Shown: in pieces, positions 16,859 to 26,234 of the stretch | Layout of the letters: each line of letters begins with the position of its first letter | How positions within the stretch are numbered: position 1 is the first letter of the stretch | DNA from: Mycobacterium sp. AZCC_0083 | GTDB lineage: Bacteria > Actinomycetota > Actinomycetes > Mycobacteriales > Mycobacteriaceae | Assembly (NCBI RefSeq): GCF_014202335.1 | Contig: NZ_JACHGP010000015.1 | Span: 62,001-126,000, forward strand | Reading direction: 5' to 3' | DNA length: 64,000 nt | Translations under genes and position numbers: made by a program | Notes under the pieces: generated by a model | Seen by the model: the letters and a program-made list of their open reading frames with translations, nothing else | Database searches by the model: none | What the model was told of the DNA's origin: nothing

Positions 16859-16870
16859 TATTCTTGATTA
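16859..16870 (-). promoter_or_regulatory. Operator site I (operon I promoter)
   Basis: TATTCTTGATTA on the plus strand (TAATCAAGAATA reading towards operon I) matches the consensus at 10 of 12 positions. It lies in an AT-rich island 37 bases upstream of the SCP2 start. The surrounding 125-base gap has no gene. Confidence 0.65.
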
Positions 16871-16947
16871 AAAAATATCGTACGTATGATCGGCGTCACA
16901 GTCAACAGTCGGGTCTGCGTTGCGACTCGGTCCGACGGTTCGCTGCC

Positions 16948-18267
16948 CTAGTGGGTCTTGGTCAGCGTGTAGGTCTGGACGATCTCATCGACCACCAGCT
17001 GGGCCGTTTCAGCGCAGGCGGTGGTGCCGCCGTTGGCGTACTCCTTGACGGCGTCGCCGACATTCCACAGCCCGGCGAACGGGGTATCGCGTGGCAGGTC
17101 GAAGCCGGCGACGGCGCGTTGGGGCGGCCATCCGTCACGTGTGACCGCGATGTTGAGGATCCTGGCGCGTTCGTCGAATCCCTCGATCTCGTCGCGAAGG
17201 TCGGCCAGCAGCAGTTCCGTCTCGGCCTTCTCGTCGAAGTCTCCGACGGACGGCTTCGGAACCGCGGTACCCACGTAGAGGTTCCACCCAGCAGGCGCCA
17301 TGTCCGGGCAGATGTCGGTGAAGTTGGCGACGTAGGCGAGGCGTCGCGATTTGGCGAAGCTGAGCATCCCCGGCACGTCGACGAGTCGGTCCTGGCTCGC
17401 GAAGTTGACCGAGATCATCGCGGTCGGACGGTTGCCCCGTTCGACGAGTTCCCTGTAGTCGTCGGGGACGTCGTCAGCACCGATCAGGGCCACTGTCGCT
17501 GCGGGTCCGACATCGCTGACGACGATCTGCGAGGCGATCTCGATCGTCTCGCCGCCACGCTCGACGTGCACCCCGATGACCTTCTCGCCGTCGACGACGA
17601 TCTTGGTGACGTCCGTGGACAACCAGACCTCGCCACCGCGGGACGTCACGACGTCCGCCAGGCCGCGCCACAGTCCGATGGTGCCCTCGGGGTGGAAACC
17701 GAATCGTTTGAATGCGCTCTTGCGGGTGAAGTAGGTGAGGAACACGCGGGCGGGGAGGTCCTCCGACCCGACCGCGAACACGGAGGCGCACATGTTGCGG
17801 AAGATCCCGTGCACGCCTTCGTTCTTCGTGTACTTGGAGACCCATTCGGCGGTGGTCATCTCGTCTTCTGGCAGGCCCGAGTCCGACCGCGCCGCGCCGA
17901 TCCCCTTGACCAGCTTGGCCCCTTGGCGGGTGAGCTTGCCGAGCAGGAATCCCCAGCCGCCGCCGGTGACGTCGACGTCCTTGCCCCCGATTCGATACAG
18001 AATCGGCGGACTCGGTTCGCGAATGTCGAACGGTGCGCCGACCTCTTCGCACGTCTGCTGCGTGATGCCGCCGACCTCGATCACGATGGCACCGTTGTTC
18101 ACCTTGAATCCGTCGACGTCATCGGTCGATGCACGACCACCGACCTTGTCAAGGCGTTCGACGACCAGCGTCCGATAGCCGCGGTGCGCAAGCCGGGCTG
18201 CGGTGAACAGACCCCCGGCTCCGGCGCCGATGACGACGACGTCGAACTGCACCTTGTTGTCGGTCAT
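16948..18267 (-). CDS. Phytoene-desaturase-like FAD oxidoreductase
   Basis: Two-dinucleotide-binding-domain flavoprotein, 439 aa, of the phytoene desaturase/amine oxidase superfamily. The N-terminal FAD motif GAGAGGLFTAARLAHRGY and the GGRAS segment after the VVER strand are clear. The C-terminal GLWNVGDAVKEYANGG is the second FAD-contact motif. Such enzymes desaturate, isomerise or oxidise hydrophobic polyenes or rings. ATG 18267 follows GAAGGGAAG; a GTG at 18282 would lie in that Shine-Dalgarno. Last gene of operon II. Confidence 0.87.
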   Translation of the reverse strand: MTDNKVQFDVVVIGAGAGGLFTAARLAHRGYRTLVVERLDKVGGRASTDDVDGFKVNNGAIVIEVGGITQQTCEEVGAPFDIREPSPPILYRIGGKDVDVTGGGWGFLLGKLTRQGAKLVKGIGAARSDSGLPEDEMTTAEWVSKYTKNEGVHGIFRNMCASVFAVGSEDLPARVFLTYFTRKSAFKRFGFHPEGTIGLWRGLADVVTSRGGEVWLSTDVTKIVVDGEKVIGVHVERGGETIEIASQIVVSDVGPAATVALIGADDVPDDYRELVERGNRPTAMISVNFASQDRLVDVPGMLSFAKSRRLAYVANFTDICPDMAPAGWNLYVGTAVPKPSVGDFDEKAETELLLADLRDEIEGFDERARILNIAVTRDGWPPQRAVAGFDLPRDTPFAGLWNVGDAVKEYANGGTTACAETAQLVVDEIVQTYTLTKTH

Positions 18268-18294
18268 ATTGCTTCCCTTCACGTTTCACTAGAA

Positions 18295-19455
18295 CTAGTA
18301 CGACCGCGGAAGGCCGAGCGACGTCTGGGCGACGAAGTTGAGCACCATCTCCCGACTGACGGGAGCGGTGCGCATCAGGCGGGTGATGAACCACAGCTCG
18401 GAGAGTCCGTACTCGTGTGACAGACCGTTCCCGCCGTGTGTCTGGATCGCCTGATCGAGCGCTTGAAGTGCGGCCTCGGACGCGGCGAACTTCGCGATGT
18501 TGGCGGCCTCGCCCGCCGATTTACCTGCATCGAAGAGCTCCGCACTGCGCATGGTCGCCAGCCGACTCAGCTCGACGGCGATGTGCGCTTCGGCCAACGG
18601 GTGGGCGATCCCCTGGTGGGCGCCGATCGGGGTGGACCAGACCTCGCGCTGTTTTGCGTAGTCCGCGGCCTTCCCGATGGCGTAACGACCCACGCCGCCG
18701 CAGATGGCGCCGACGAGGATGCGCTCGGGGTTCAGGCCTGCAAACACCTGCTTGAGGCCGCTTCCGGCCGTCCCGATCAGGGCGTCGTCACCGATCTCGA
18801 CGTCGTCGAGGAACACGGTGAACTGACTGTCGGGCGAGACGATCGAGGTCTCGATCTTCTGGAACTGCAGGCCCGGACTGTCGGTGGGAACCACGAAGAG
18901 CGAAAGCGCACTCTTCTCCGGAGTCGAGTGCTCGACGTCCTTTGCGACCAAGAGGAGGGCGTCACACTGATCGACCGCCGAGATGTAATACTTCGAACCC
19001 GAGATCGTCCATCCCGTTGCGGTACGGCGCGCGGCGGTGGCGACGTTGTGGCTGTTCGATCCGGCGTCCGGCTCGGTCAGCCCGAAGGCCATCTTCCTCG
19101 AGCCGTCGGCCAGGTCGGGTAGCCACTCACGTTTCATCACTTCCGAGCCGTGGTGGGCAAGGATGTTGCCGCAGATCGCCGGTGAGATCACCCAGATCAG
19201 CATCGGCATCCCGTGCGCCGCCAGTTCCTCGACGACGACGACGGCTTCGGCCATGCCGCCGCCCCCGCCGCCGTACTCCTCCGGCAGGTGGACACCCAGC
19301 AGACCTGCGGCGCCGAGGTCCTTCCACAGCTCGTCTATCCCGGCCCCGCTGCGGCCGCGCTCGAGGAAGTACGCAGAGCCGTAGCGCGAGACGATGCCCG
19401 ACACACTTTGGCGAATCTCCTTGTGTTCAGGCGTGTCTTCAACCAGTCCCGACAT
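18295..19455 (-). CDS. Acyl-CoA dehydrogenase
   Basis: FAD-dependent acyl-CoA dehydrogenase, 386 aa. Conserved segments are GLTEPDAGSNSHNVAT, SGSKYYIS, the arginine-containing NPERILVGAICGGV helix and QTHGGNGLSHEYGLS. The C-terminus runs TRLMRTAPVSREMVLNFVAQ and lacks the YEGT glutamate; such divergence is seen in steroid-pathway and other specialised mycobacterial FadE proteins, some of which work as hetero-oligomers. Start ATG has GGAAGG upstream and is three bases after the fusion gene stop in operon II. Confidence 0.92.
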   Translation of the reverse strand: MSGLVEDTPEHKEIRQSVSGIVSRYGSAYFLERGRSGAGIDELWKDLGAAGLLGVHLPEEYGGGGGGMAEAVVVVEELAAHGMPMLIWVISPAICGNILAHHGSEVMKREWLPDLADGSRKMAFGLTEPDAGSNSHNVATAARRTATGWTISGSKYYISAVDQCDALLLVAKDVEHSTPEKSALSLFVVPTDSPGLQFQKIETSIVSPDSQFTVFLDDVEIGDDALIGTAGSGLKQVFAGLNPERILVGAICGGVGRYAIGKAADYAKQREVWSTPIGAHQGIAHPLAEAHIAVELSRLATMRSAELFDAGKSAGEAANIAKFAASEAALQALDQAIQTHGGNGLSHEYGLSELWFITRLMRTAPVSREMVLNFVAQTSLGLPRSY

Positions 19456-19458
19456 CTC

Positions 19459-20667
19459 TTACCTTCCTTCGAACTGCGGTGTGCGCTTCGCGGCGAAGCT
19501 GGCTATGGCGTTGGCGGCGTCGAGGGTGTCGCCGGTCGCCTTGACTCCCTCGGTCTCGGCCAGCAGCTGCTGGGACAGGTCGTTTTCCCAGGTTTCGCGC
19601 AGCAGCTTCCGCATCCGCCCGAACGCGCGCGTGGGCCCCTCGGCCAGGGTCGCGGCCAGTGCGGCGGCTCGGGCCCGTAGCTCATCGGCGGGCACGATCT
19701 CGCTGATCATTCCCCAGTCGAGCGCCTGCTCTGCGGTGATCGGACGGTTCTCCAGGTAGGCCCGCGCGGCGCGGGCCGGGCCGATCAGACGGGGCAGATG
19801 CCAGGTACCGCCGCCGTCTCCGGAGAGCCCGATGCCGGCGAATGCCGTGACGAAGTGAGTGCCTTCCGCTGCGAGGACGATGTCGGCGGCATACACATAT
19901 CCCAGCCCGCCACCGGCCACCGCCCCGTGGGCGGCGGTGACGATGGGTGCGTCGATCCGGCTCAGAATGCGAAATGCCTCGTGAAACGGAGTCGTCATGC
20001 GTGCGAACAGGTTTCCGAACTCGGCCGGCGGCGACTCAAGGAAGTAGCCGATGTCTCCGCCGACGGTGAGCGCGGGGCCGTTGCCACAGATGAGAACGGC
20101 TCGAACGGATGCATCGGCCGCGATCCTGCGGGCGACGACGAGCGACTCTTCGCCCATCCCGAGGTCGATGGCGTTCCGCTGGTCCGGCCGGTTCAAACAG
20201 ACGGTTGCCACGCCGTCGGCGACCGAGTAGTCGATCGTGTCGAGAGGCGCGCCATCGCCAAGGGCCTCGATCCAGGCAGCGGTGTCGGTGAGTTGGTGCA
20301 GCGAGGTGATGCGACCGCCGTCGTCGAACCGCAGCACGTGGGTGAACTCGGCGTCCAGCGGTCTTCCCGAACGACGCGCGACACCCCGGTAGTGCCCCGT
20401 CACCAAGAGTTCGCCGTCGTCGAGGATCCGAAACTGGTCGGCCTCCGCTTCGACCTTGAAGTGCTTGCCGATCTTCCACCACAGATCACGCTGCATGGCT
20501 TCGGCGCCGCGATGTTCCCCGCCCATGCCCAACGGCAATCCCTCTGCGGCGTGGCCGATGAAGTCGTCTCCCAGCAGTGTGGCAATGCCGTCCCGGTCGC
20601 CGTCCGCGAGCGCGCGGTAGAGCGCCTTGGCCGTCGATACGACGTCGTCCCGTGTCTCGATGCGCAT
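19459..20667 (-). CDS. NTF2/SnoaL-like domain fused to crotonase
   Basis: Two-domain protein, 402 aa. Residues 1 to about 135 form an NTF2/SnoaL-like domain (ALYRALADGDRDGIATLLGDDFIG at the start, ITSLHQLTDTAAW at the end). Residues about 140-400 form a crotonase (enoyl-CoA hydratase/isomerase) domain with GPALTVGGDIGYF as oxyanion-hole region. The hydratase glutamates are not conserved: the position of Glu144 reads GGGLGY, while an aspartate appears in LSGDGGG as in PaaG/isomerase-type members. Isomerisation of an unsaturated CoA ester is therefore as likely as hydration. The fusion suggests consecutive or cooperative steps. Middle gene of operon II. Confidence 0.88.
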   Translation of the reverse strand: MRIETRDDVVSTAKALYRALADGDRDGIATLLGDDFIGHAAEGLPLGMGGEHRGAEAMQRDLWWKIGKHFKVEAEADQFRILDDGELLVTGHYRGVARRSGRPLDAEFTHVLRFDDGGRITSLHQLTDTAAWIEALGDGAPLDTIDYSVADGVATVCLNRPDQRNAIDLGMGEESLVVARRIAADASVRAVLICGNGPALTVGGDIGYFLESPPAEFGNLFARMTTPFHEAFRILSRIDAPIVTAAHGAVAGGGLGYVYAADIVLAAEGTHFVTAFAGIGLSGDGGGTWHLPRLIGPARAARAYLENRPITAEQALDWGMISEIVPADELRARAAALAATLAEGPTRAFGRMRKLLRETWENDLSQQLLAETEGVKATGDTLDAANAIASFAAKRTPQFEGR

Positions 20668-20682
20668 GTCAGGCTGTGCTCC

Positions 20683-21660
20683 TCAAACCCTCAGTCCGAC
20701 CGGCAGGCCGTCGTGAACTTGATCCAGGTATTCGGACATCCCGTGCAGGGTCGTTCCGTCCTCGGCGGTCCACACGGTCGCTGCCTCGGCGATCCGCGTG
20801 GCGTTCAGCGCGCCATCGTCATCGCGTCGTCGATGCCGGAGCGGAACCACGGCGTCGACTTCGCCGCGGAACACCCAGCGGCGTTGCGCTGCTGCCAACG
20901 CGACGGTCACGGACTGCGGCCGGGACTCGACGTCACGTTGGGTGGAGACCTCGATGTCGTCGCACAGGTGCAGATGCGCCCCGTCCCAGACGAATCCGCC
21001 CGATCGTTCGCTGCCGTCGGCGTCGCCGAAGTAGGCGCCCATGAACCCGAGGCCATCGGTGGAGCCGTGCACCCACCGATAGAAGTAGGGCGCCTGCCAC
21101 GAGCGGGGACCCCACGAGTGATCACGCAAGCCGAAGCCGTTGACGGCAATCGTGGCGTCGCCCAGTGAAAGCACACCGCTGACCGTCGTCAACTGTTCGT
21201 AGTGATGCGGTGCGAAGGACTCACCATCACCGTCGAAGGTCTCTGCGTATGGCGGCGCCGCGGCGCGAAGATCAAGGGTCGCCGTGCAGTTCGTGACGGC
21301 CGTGCTCGACAGCGCTTGTTTGGGATCGATCAGTGCGGCCGGGTCGGGCAGCACATTGACCGTGCCGTCGAAGGTCACGCGTAGATGCTCGAACGGTTCG
21401 ACGATATCGACGGCGAGCCCGGCGCCGCGAAACGAGTCGTCGGCGTCGACGCGGGGTCGCGCGAATCCGAATGCGACCGATCCGTCGGGAAGGTAGAGGC
21501 AGGCGGTCCGTTCGCCACGTCCCTCGTTGGGGCGCTTGGCCAGCCGCAGGAAGCCGCCCACTCCGGTGGCGGGGTCGTGGAACTGGAAGTACATGGATTC
21601 GTTGAAGTTCGGCTCCGGGCCCACCGGATGGGTGTAATCGTCTGTTGCGGAGAGGATCAC
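20683..21660 (-). CDS. Uncharacterised RDHSWG-motif protein (possible lipocalin/CrtC-like fold)
   Basis: Protein of 325 aa with no signal peptide. The distinctive motif GLRDHSWGPRSW is at about residues 180-190, with a FNESMYFQFHD segment near the N-terminus. RDHSWG proteins of this type are often annotated only as domains of unknown function, with a fold thought similar to AttH/CrtC hydratase lipocalins; that comparison is from memory and uncertain. GTG 21660 overlaps the phosphotransferase stop (GTGA), so longer starts are rejected. It is located between a kinase-fold protein and the NTF2-crotonase fusion, so a step on a hydrophobic intermediate such as hydration or binding is plausible. 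Confidence 0.75.
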   Translation of the reverse strand: MILSATDDYTHPVGPEPNFNESMYFQFHDPATGVGGFLRLAKRPNEGRGERTACLYLPDGSVAFGFARPRVDADDSFRGAGLAVDIVEPFEHLRVTFDGTVNVLPDPAALIDPKQALSSTAVTNCTATLDLRAAAPPYAETFDGDGESFAPHHYEQLTTVSGVLSLGDATIAVNGFGLRDHSWGPRSWQAPYFYRWVHGSTDGLGFMGAYFGDADGSERSGGFVWDGAHLHLCDDIEVSTQRDVESRPQSVTVALAAAQRRWVFRGEVDAVVPLRHRRRDDDGALNATRIAEAATVWTAEDGTTLHGMSEYLDQVHDGLPVGLRV

Positions 21661-22721
21661 GTTGCGACCTGCAGATCTGACGCCGCCGCGGCCAACAGCG
21701 TGGCGATCGAGTGGTCGAGAAGGTTCAGGTCCAGTTGTCCGTGGGTTCCCAGCGCACCCGAACGTCGACGAGCCAGCACGCCCTGCAACAGGGTGGCCGC
21801 TCGCCATTGCGAGAAACCGCGGTAGTAACTGATTCGATCGACACTGAATCCTGTTTCCCGACAGTATTCTTCAACCATCGTCGCCCTGTCGGGGAAGCCG
21901 CCGGCCCGCGTCGGGCTCGGCATCGATATCGCCTCGTCTTCGGGCTGCCGCCAGTCGTCGAGCAGCCAGGCCAGATCGGCAAGAGGGTCACCAAGCGTGC
22001 ACAGTTCCCAGTCCAGAACGGCGGTGATCCGTGGTCCCTTGACGAGCAGGTTCGACAGTCGGAAGTCGCCGTGCATGAGGACCACGGGTGGCGGGGTGGC
22101 GGGCAGGCCTGCGGTGAGACGGCTCCTCCCCTGGTGCCAGATCACGTCGTGGCTGCTCGCCAGTCCGACCCGATCCCAGGACGCCGACAGCCTCCGGATC
22201 TGACGCTCCAGATACGACACCGGAGTCTTGGATCCGAGGTCGGATAAACCGACCGCCCCGGGATCGAGCGTGTGCAGGCGGGCGAGCGTGCGGATGACCC
22301 GCAACCCGAGTTCATGTCGGTGCTCCGGAGTCAGCTCCGCGGCATCGCGGTCACTCTCCAGCGGCGCGCCAGGTACTCGGTCCATCACGAAGAACCCGGC
22401 ACCGCCCGGCGTGGTCCCGGTACCAATGACCCGCGAAACGGGGATGCCACTGTCGGCGAGGTTCGACACGATGCGAGCCTCGCGTGCGACGTCGTGGGCC
22501 GACTGGGCGTGGCTACCCGGCGGCGGTTCGCGCAACACCCATTCCCCGCCGTCCGCGGCGGTGATGATCGTGGTGATGTTGGATTGCCCGAAGCCGACGC
22601 GGGCGATCGTGACGTCACCGCCAACGTGCTCACCGTGCGATCGAAGCCACCCGGATACGGCGACGGGGTCGTCGCACATCAGCCCGGAGGCCGCCGCTTC
22701 GCGCGTACCGAGCGCCGACAT
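21657..22721 (-). CDS. APH-type phosphotransferase (ACAD10/11 N-domain-like)
   Basis: Kinase-fold protein, 354 aa, of the aminoglycoside-phosphotransferase superfamily. Catalytic loop HGDFRLSNLLV and the metal-binding LDWELCTLGDPLADLAW are intact, as is the nucleotide-binding FGQSNITTII region. The subfamily resembles proteins found with acyl-CoA dehydrogenases, such as the N-terminal domain of ACAD10/11, where phosphorylation of a hydroxyacyl-CoA precedes elimination. An antibiotic-resistance role is unlikely in this context. ATG 22721 has a strong GGAGGTG ribosome-binding site. First gene of operon II, 47 bases downstream of operator site F. Confidence 0.88.
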   Translation of the reverse strand: MSALGTREAAASGLMCDDPVAVSGWLRSHGEHVGGDVTIARVGFGQSNITTIITAADGGEWVLREPPPGSHAQSAHDVAREARIVSNLADSGIPVSRVIGTGTTPGGAGFFVMDRVPGAPLESDRDAAELTPEHRHELGLRVIRTLARLHTLDPGAVGLSDLGSKTPVSYLERQIRRLSASWDRVGLASSHDVIWHQGRSRLTAGLPATPPPVVLMHGDFRLSNLLVKGPRITAVLDWELCTLGDPLADLAWLLDDWRQPEDEAISMPSPTRAGGFPDRATMVEEYCRETGFSVDRISYYRGFSQWRAATLLQGVLARRRSGALGTHGQLDLNLLDHSIATLLAAAASDLQVAT

Positions 22722-22768
22722 CGAACACCTCCCCTCCTGCTGACGCCGGAGCACCGGCGATCATTATT

Positions 22769-22780
22769 TAATCTAGATTA
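22769..22780 (-). promoter_or_regulatory. Operator site F (perfect palindrome TAATCTAGATTA)
   Basis: TAATCTAGATTA is a perfect 12-bp palindrome and the best representative of the island operator. It lies 47 bases before the first gene of operon II in a 168-base gap that holds no gene. The flanks continue AT-rich (TATT to the left, GA to the right). Confidence 0.8.
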
Positions 22781-22889
22781 GACCATCGGGCCCCAGCGTC
22801 AAAGGCCGAGACAGGGTCAACATTGGTGAATTCTATTTTGTGTTCGATTTCTTGCGCCTCCACGTCGCCAGCCTGCTGGACTTCGAACG

Positions 22890-24605
22890 TCAACGAGCCA
22901 GCTGCTCGGCAAGCTTGTACTTCTGAACCTTGCCCGTCGGTGTCCTTGGAAGGTCGTCGGCGGCACAGAACACGACCTTCTTCGGCACCTTGAACTTGGC
23001 GAGGCTCGTTCGGCACATCGCCAGCACATCGTCTTCGGTCAGCACGGCACCGGGAGCAGGAACCACTACGACACAACCAATCTCACCCCAACGATCGTCC
23101 ACCAGCCCGATGGCGAACACCTGGCTGATGTCGTCGTGCCTAGCGAGGACGTCCTCGATCTCCTTTGGCATCACCAGCTCGCCACCACTCTTGTAGAGCT
23201 CCTTGCTCCGTCCGGTGACTTGGAGGTATCCGTCTGAGCGCACGACACCGAGATCGCCGGAGTGCAGCCACTCGCCTCGGAGGGCCGCCACCGTCTGCTC
23301 GGGTCTGTTCCAGAAGCCCCGCATGACGGTCGGGCCGCACGACACCAACTCGCCTTCCTCACCGACCGGCATGTCGGCGCCGGTGATCGGATCCAACGAC
23401 TTGTATCCGACGAGCTCGTCGGACCCGGGAATGGACGCCGCACCAGCCATTTTCGGCCTGCCAACGGTCTCCGTCACGAGGTATAGCGGATCCTCGGGAC
23501 GCGTGAGCGTCATGGCGCCGCCGCACTCCGTCATCCCGTATCCGGTGACGATCTCGTGCACGTCGAAGTCGTCCGCAATCTGCGTCCAGAGCCAGATCGG
23601 TGCCGGAGCGGAGCCGCAGAGGATCGCGTTGAGGGAGCTGAGGTCGTACCGCGACCGGGCCGGGCTCTCCACCATCGCAACGGCCATCGTCGGCACGCAG
23701 AGTATGTCGGTGGCGCGGTGGCGTTGGATGCCCGCGAAGTAGCGTTCCGCGCTGAATCCGGTGAGCAGGATGACGGCGCCGCCGACGTACATCACCGACA
23801 GCAGGCCCTCCACGTAGCCGAACATGTGATAGCAGGGCAGGGAGAACAGGATCCGCCTGCCATCTTCGAAGGCGCGAGTGAGTGCGGATGCGTAGGCGGT
23901 CCGCAAGACGGCGTCGTGCGACGTGACTACGCCTTTCGGTGTTCCGGTGGTTCCGCTGGTGTAGAGCATGTCCGCAGGGTCGTCTGGGCGGGGCGCGATA
24001 TTGGTGCCGTGGCGATGGCGTCCCAATGCGGACAGACTGGCGACCGAATGAATGCCGCTGCGCGCACGGTCGTCCGTATCCAGGAGCACGACATGGCGCA
24101 ACGTCGGCAAGGGGTCACCGTCGGACGTTGGCCGGTGCGCGAAAGCGGCCGTGTCCCAGCCGGGGGCCATGCCGTCCAGCATCGCCTGGTAGTCCAGTCC
24201 GTCGAACCCCGTCATCGTCACCAGGACGCAGCACCCGGAGTCGGCCAGCACGTACGCCAGTTCGTCTTGCTTGTACAGGAAGTTGAACGGTACGGCGACG
24301 GCTCCGACACGCGAGATCGCGAACTTGAGGGTCACGAACTCGGGGTAGTTCGCGATGACCATGCCGACGCGGTCCCCGGGCATGACGCCAAGCTCGCGTA
24401 AACCGGCTGCCAGACACTGTGATTGATACGCCACGTCTCGATAGGTGAGCATCGAGTCGTCGCAGATGACCAGGGGCCGACTTCCGAAGGATCGGGCACT
24501 CGCGTCGAGCCGACGGTGCAGCGTGGTGGGCTTCCACACCGGGATGGCGTCGCGCAGAGCCTTCCGTCTGACCTCGATGTCCTTCACCGCCGCGGTGGTC
24601 ACCAT
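22890..24605 (-). CDS. Acyl-CoA synthetase (AMP-forming)
   Basis: ANL ligase of 571 aa. Motifs are YTSGTTGTPKGVV, GYGMTECGGAM, HSGDLGVVRSDGYLQVTGR and the C-terminal PRTPTGKVQKYKL with the adenylation lysine. It forms acyl-CoA from a carboxylic acid. Last gene of operon III, three bases after the stop of another, only distantly similar synthetase. Two tandem ligases suggest that two different acids, for example a starting acid and a ring-opened or shortened product, need activation. Confidence 0.93.
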   Translation of the reverse strand: MVTTAAVKDIEVRRKALRDAIPVWKPTTLHRRLDASARSFGSRPLVICDDSMLTYRDVAYQSQCLAAGLRELGVMPGDRVGMVIANYPEFVTLKFAISRVGAVAVPFNFLYKQDELAYVLADSGCCVLVTMTGFDGLDYQAMLDGMAPGWDTAAFAHRPTSDGDPLPTLRHVVLLDTDDRARSGIHSVASLSALGRHRHGTNIAPRPDDPADMLYTSGTTGTPKGVVTSHDAVLRTAYASALTRAFEDGRRILFSLPCYHMFGYVEGLLSVMYVGGAVILLTGFSAERYFAGIQRHRATDILCVPTMAVAMVESPARSRYDLSSLNAILCGSAPAPIWLWTQIADDFDVHEIVTGYGMTECGGAMTLTRPEDPLYLVTETVGRPKMAGAASIPGSDELVGYKSLDPITGADMPVGEEGELVSCGPTVMRGFWNRPEQTVAALRGEWLHSGDLGVVRSDGYLQVTGRSKELYKSGGELVMPKEIEDVLARHDDISQVFAIGLVDDRWGEIGCVVVVPAPGAVLTEDDVLAMCRTSLAKFKVPKKVVFCAADDLPRTPTGKVQKYKLAEQLAR

Positions 24606-24608
24606 CCG

Positions 24609-26234
24609 TCAGATCTCGCGCAGATGGCCGTGCATGATGGCGTCACGCAGTTCGAACTTGCGCACCTTGCCCGTCGGCGTCAGGGGCAGGGCGTCGGTGA
24701 CGAACCACCGCACAGGCACCTTGAAGGGGGCCAGGCGTCTACCGACGTACTCGACGATGTCGGCCACCAGCAGGTCGGGTCCGTCGTCCCTGATCCGGAT
24801 CGCCGCGGCCACGATCTCGCCCCAGCGCTCATCGGGCAGTCCGACGACCGATGCCTCGAGGACGGTTTCGTGATCGACGAGGACGCTTTCGATCTCGGCG
24901 GGCGAGATGTTCTCTCCGCCCCTGATGATCAGTTCCTTCAGCCGGCCGGTGACGCTGAGGTATCCGCGTGCGTCCAAGGTCCCGAGGTCACCGGTGTGGA
25001 CGAACCCGTCGGCGTCGACGGTGCGTGCGGTCGCGTCGTGATCGTTGAGGTACCCGAGGAACTGCTGATACCCGCGTGCGCAGATCTCACCGGGTTCGCC
25101 CACCGCCAGCGTCTCGTTCGTCGCGGGGTCGACGATCTTGCACTCGACCCGCGGCAACGGCCGCCCCACGGTCGTCAGTTGATCGGCGCGCGAGTCCGAC
25201 GGCCTGGTCGCGGACAAGACGGGCGCGAGTTCGGTCTGCCCGAACAGGTTGATGACCGATGCGCCGAAGACCCTCTCGGCGCTCTCGATCATGCTCGCCG
25301 AGACGTTGGATGCGCCGCCCATGATCACCCGCAGTTTCGGAGCCGGCGTGCTCGCCGTGCGTTGGCACTCGAGAAGTGCTCCAAGGATCGCGGGGACGTA
25401 GAACAGCACGCCGACGTCCTCGCGGCGCAGCGCCTCCAGCACCGGGGTGGGCCGGAATCGTTCGACCAGAACCACCGTGCCACCGATCCACAGCGGGCCG
25501 AGGGTTGCGATCACGCAGCCTGCGGTGTGAAACATGGGCAACGGGTTCAGGCATACCGAGTCGGCCTCGACTTCCACCGCCTCCAAGGTCAGCTTCGCGA
25601 CGTTGACGAGCGATCTGTGGTTGAGGAGTACGCCTTTGGGACTTCCAGTCGTCCCGGAGGTGTACTGCAGCATGACCGCCTCGTCGGCGTCGGTCGGCGC
25701 ATCTCGCAGGACGGTTGGGCTCACCTCGGATGCCTGCCACTGCGCTCGGTCCGACAACGAGACGCAGCGAAGGCGCGGGAACCTCGGCCCCACTGCGCCG
25801 ACGACCTCCGCCAGGTCGTCATCGCGGTTGGTGTCGGCGTAGAGGAGCACCGCCGCACCAGAATGTGTCAGCGCATACTCGAGCTCCTCCTGCCTCAACA
25901 CAGGATTGAGTGCGACCAGAACCATCCCCGCCAGCGCCGCACCGTACTGAATGATCGGCCACTCCACGACATTCGGAGCCCACAGGGCGACATAGCTGCC
26001 TCGCTCGGCGAGCTCGCACAGCGCTGTCGCGACGCGGCCTGCCTCGTCGTACAGCTCCGCGTAACCGAGCCGCACCTCCGCGCCGTCGTCGTGACGGACC
26101 CCGACGACTGCCAGCCGATCGGCATGACTGTCCGCCCGCTGCGCCAGCAATCCACCCACGGTGAAATCCACCAGATCAGCGCTCTGGTCGGCGGGCCAGT
26201 GCGCCCGCTCGAGCGCAAATCCGTTCGCGCTCAC
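24609..26234 (-). CDS. Acyl-CoA synthetase (AMP-forming)
   Basis: ANL ligase of 541 aa with QYTSGTTGSPKGVLL, NLFGQTELAPV, HTGDLGTLDARGYLSVTGR and PLTPTGKVRKFEL. The frame is open upstream as far as 26909, but that stretch is antisense to the thiolase gene. GTG 26234 overlaps the thiolase stop (GTGA) and gives the normal N-terminus with FTVGGLLAQRADSHADRLA. Part of operon III. Confidence 0.92.
   Translation of the reverse strand: MSANGFALERAHWPADQSADLVDFTVGGLLAQRADSHADRLAVVGVRHDDGAEVRLGYAELYDEAGRVATALCELAERGSYVALWAPNVVEWPIIQYGAALAGMVLVALNPVLRQEELEYALTHSGAAVLLYADTNRDDDLAEVVGAVGPRFPRLRCVSLSDRAQWQASEVSPTVLRDAPTDADEAVMLQYTSGTTGSPKGVLLNHRSLVNVAKLTLEAVEVEADSVCLNPLPMFHTAGCVIATLGPLWIGGTVVLVERFRPTPVLEALRREDVGVLFYVPAILGALLECQRTASTPAPKLRVIMGGASNVSASMIESAERVFGASVINLFGQTELAPVLSATRPSDSRADQLTTVGRPLPRVECKIVDPATNETLAVGEPGEICARGYQQFLGYLNDHDATARTVDADGFVHTGDLGTLDARGYLSVTGRLKELIIRGGENISPAEIESVLVDHETVLEASVVGLPDERWGEIVAAAIRIRDDGPDLLVADIVEYVGRRLAPFKVPVRWFVTDALPLTPTGKVRKFELRDAIMHGHLREI

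Noticed and set aside
18285..18300. Palindrome-like ACTAGAACTAGT near the end of the acyl-CoA dehydrogenase at 18295
   Set aside because: The centre is not symmetrical, it overlaps a stop codon inside operon II, and it does not fit the TAATCTAGRTTA consensus; probably chance.
21657..22721. Aminoglycoside resistance gene
   Set aside because: The kinase fold is shared, but subfamily character and operon with ACAD/crotonase genes point to lipid catabolism.
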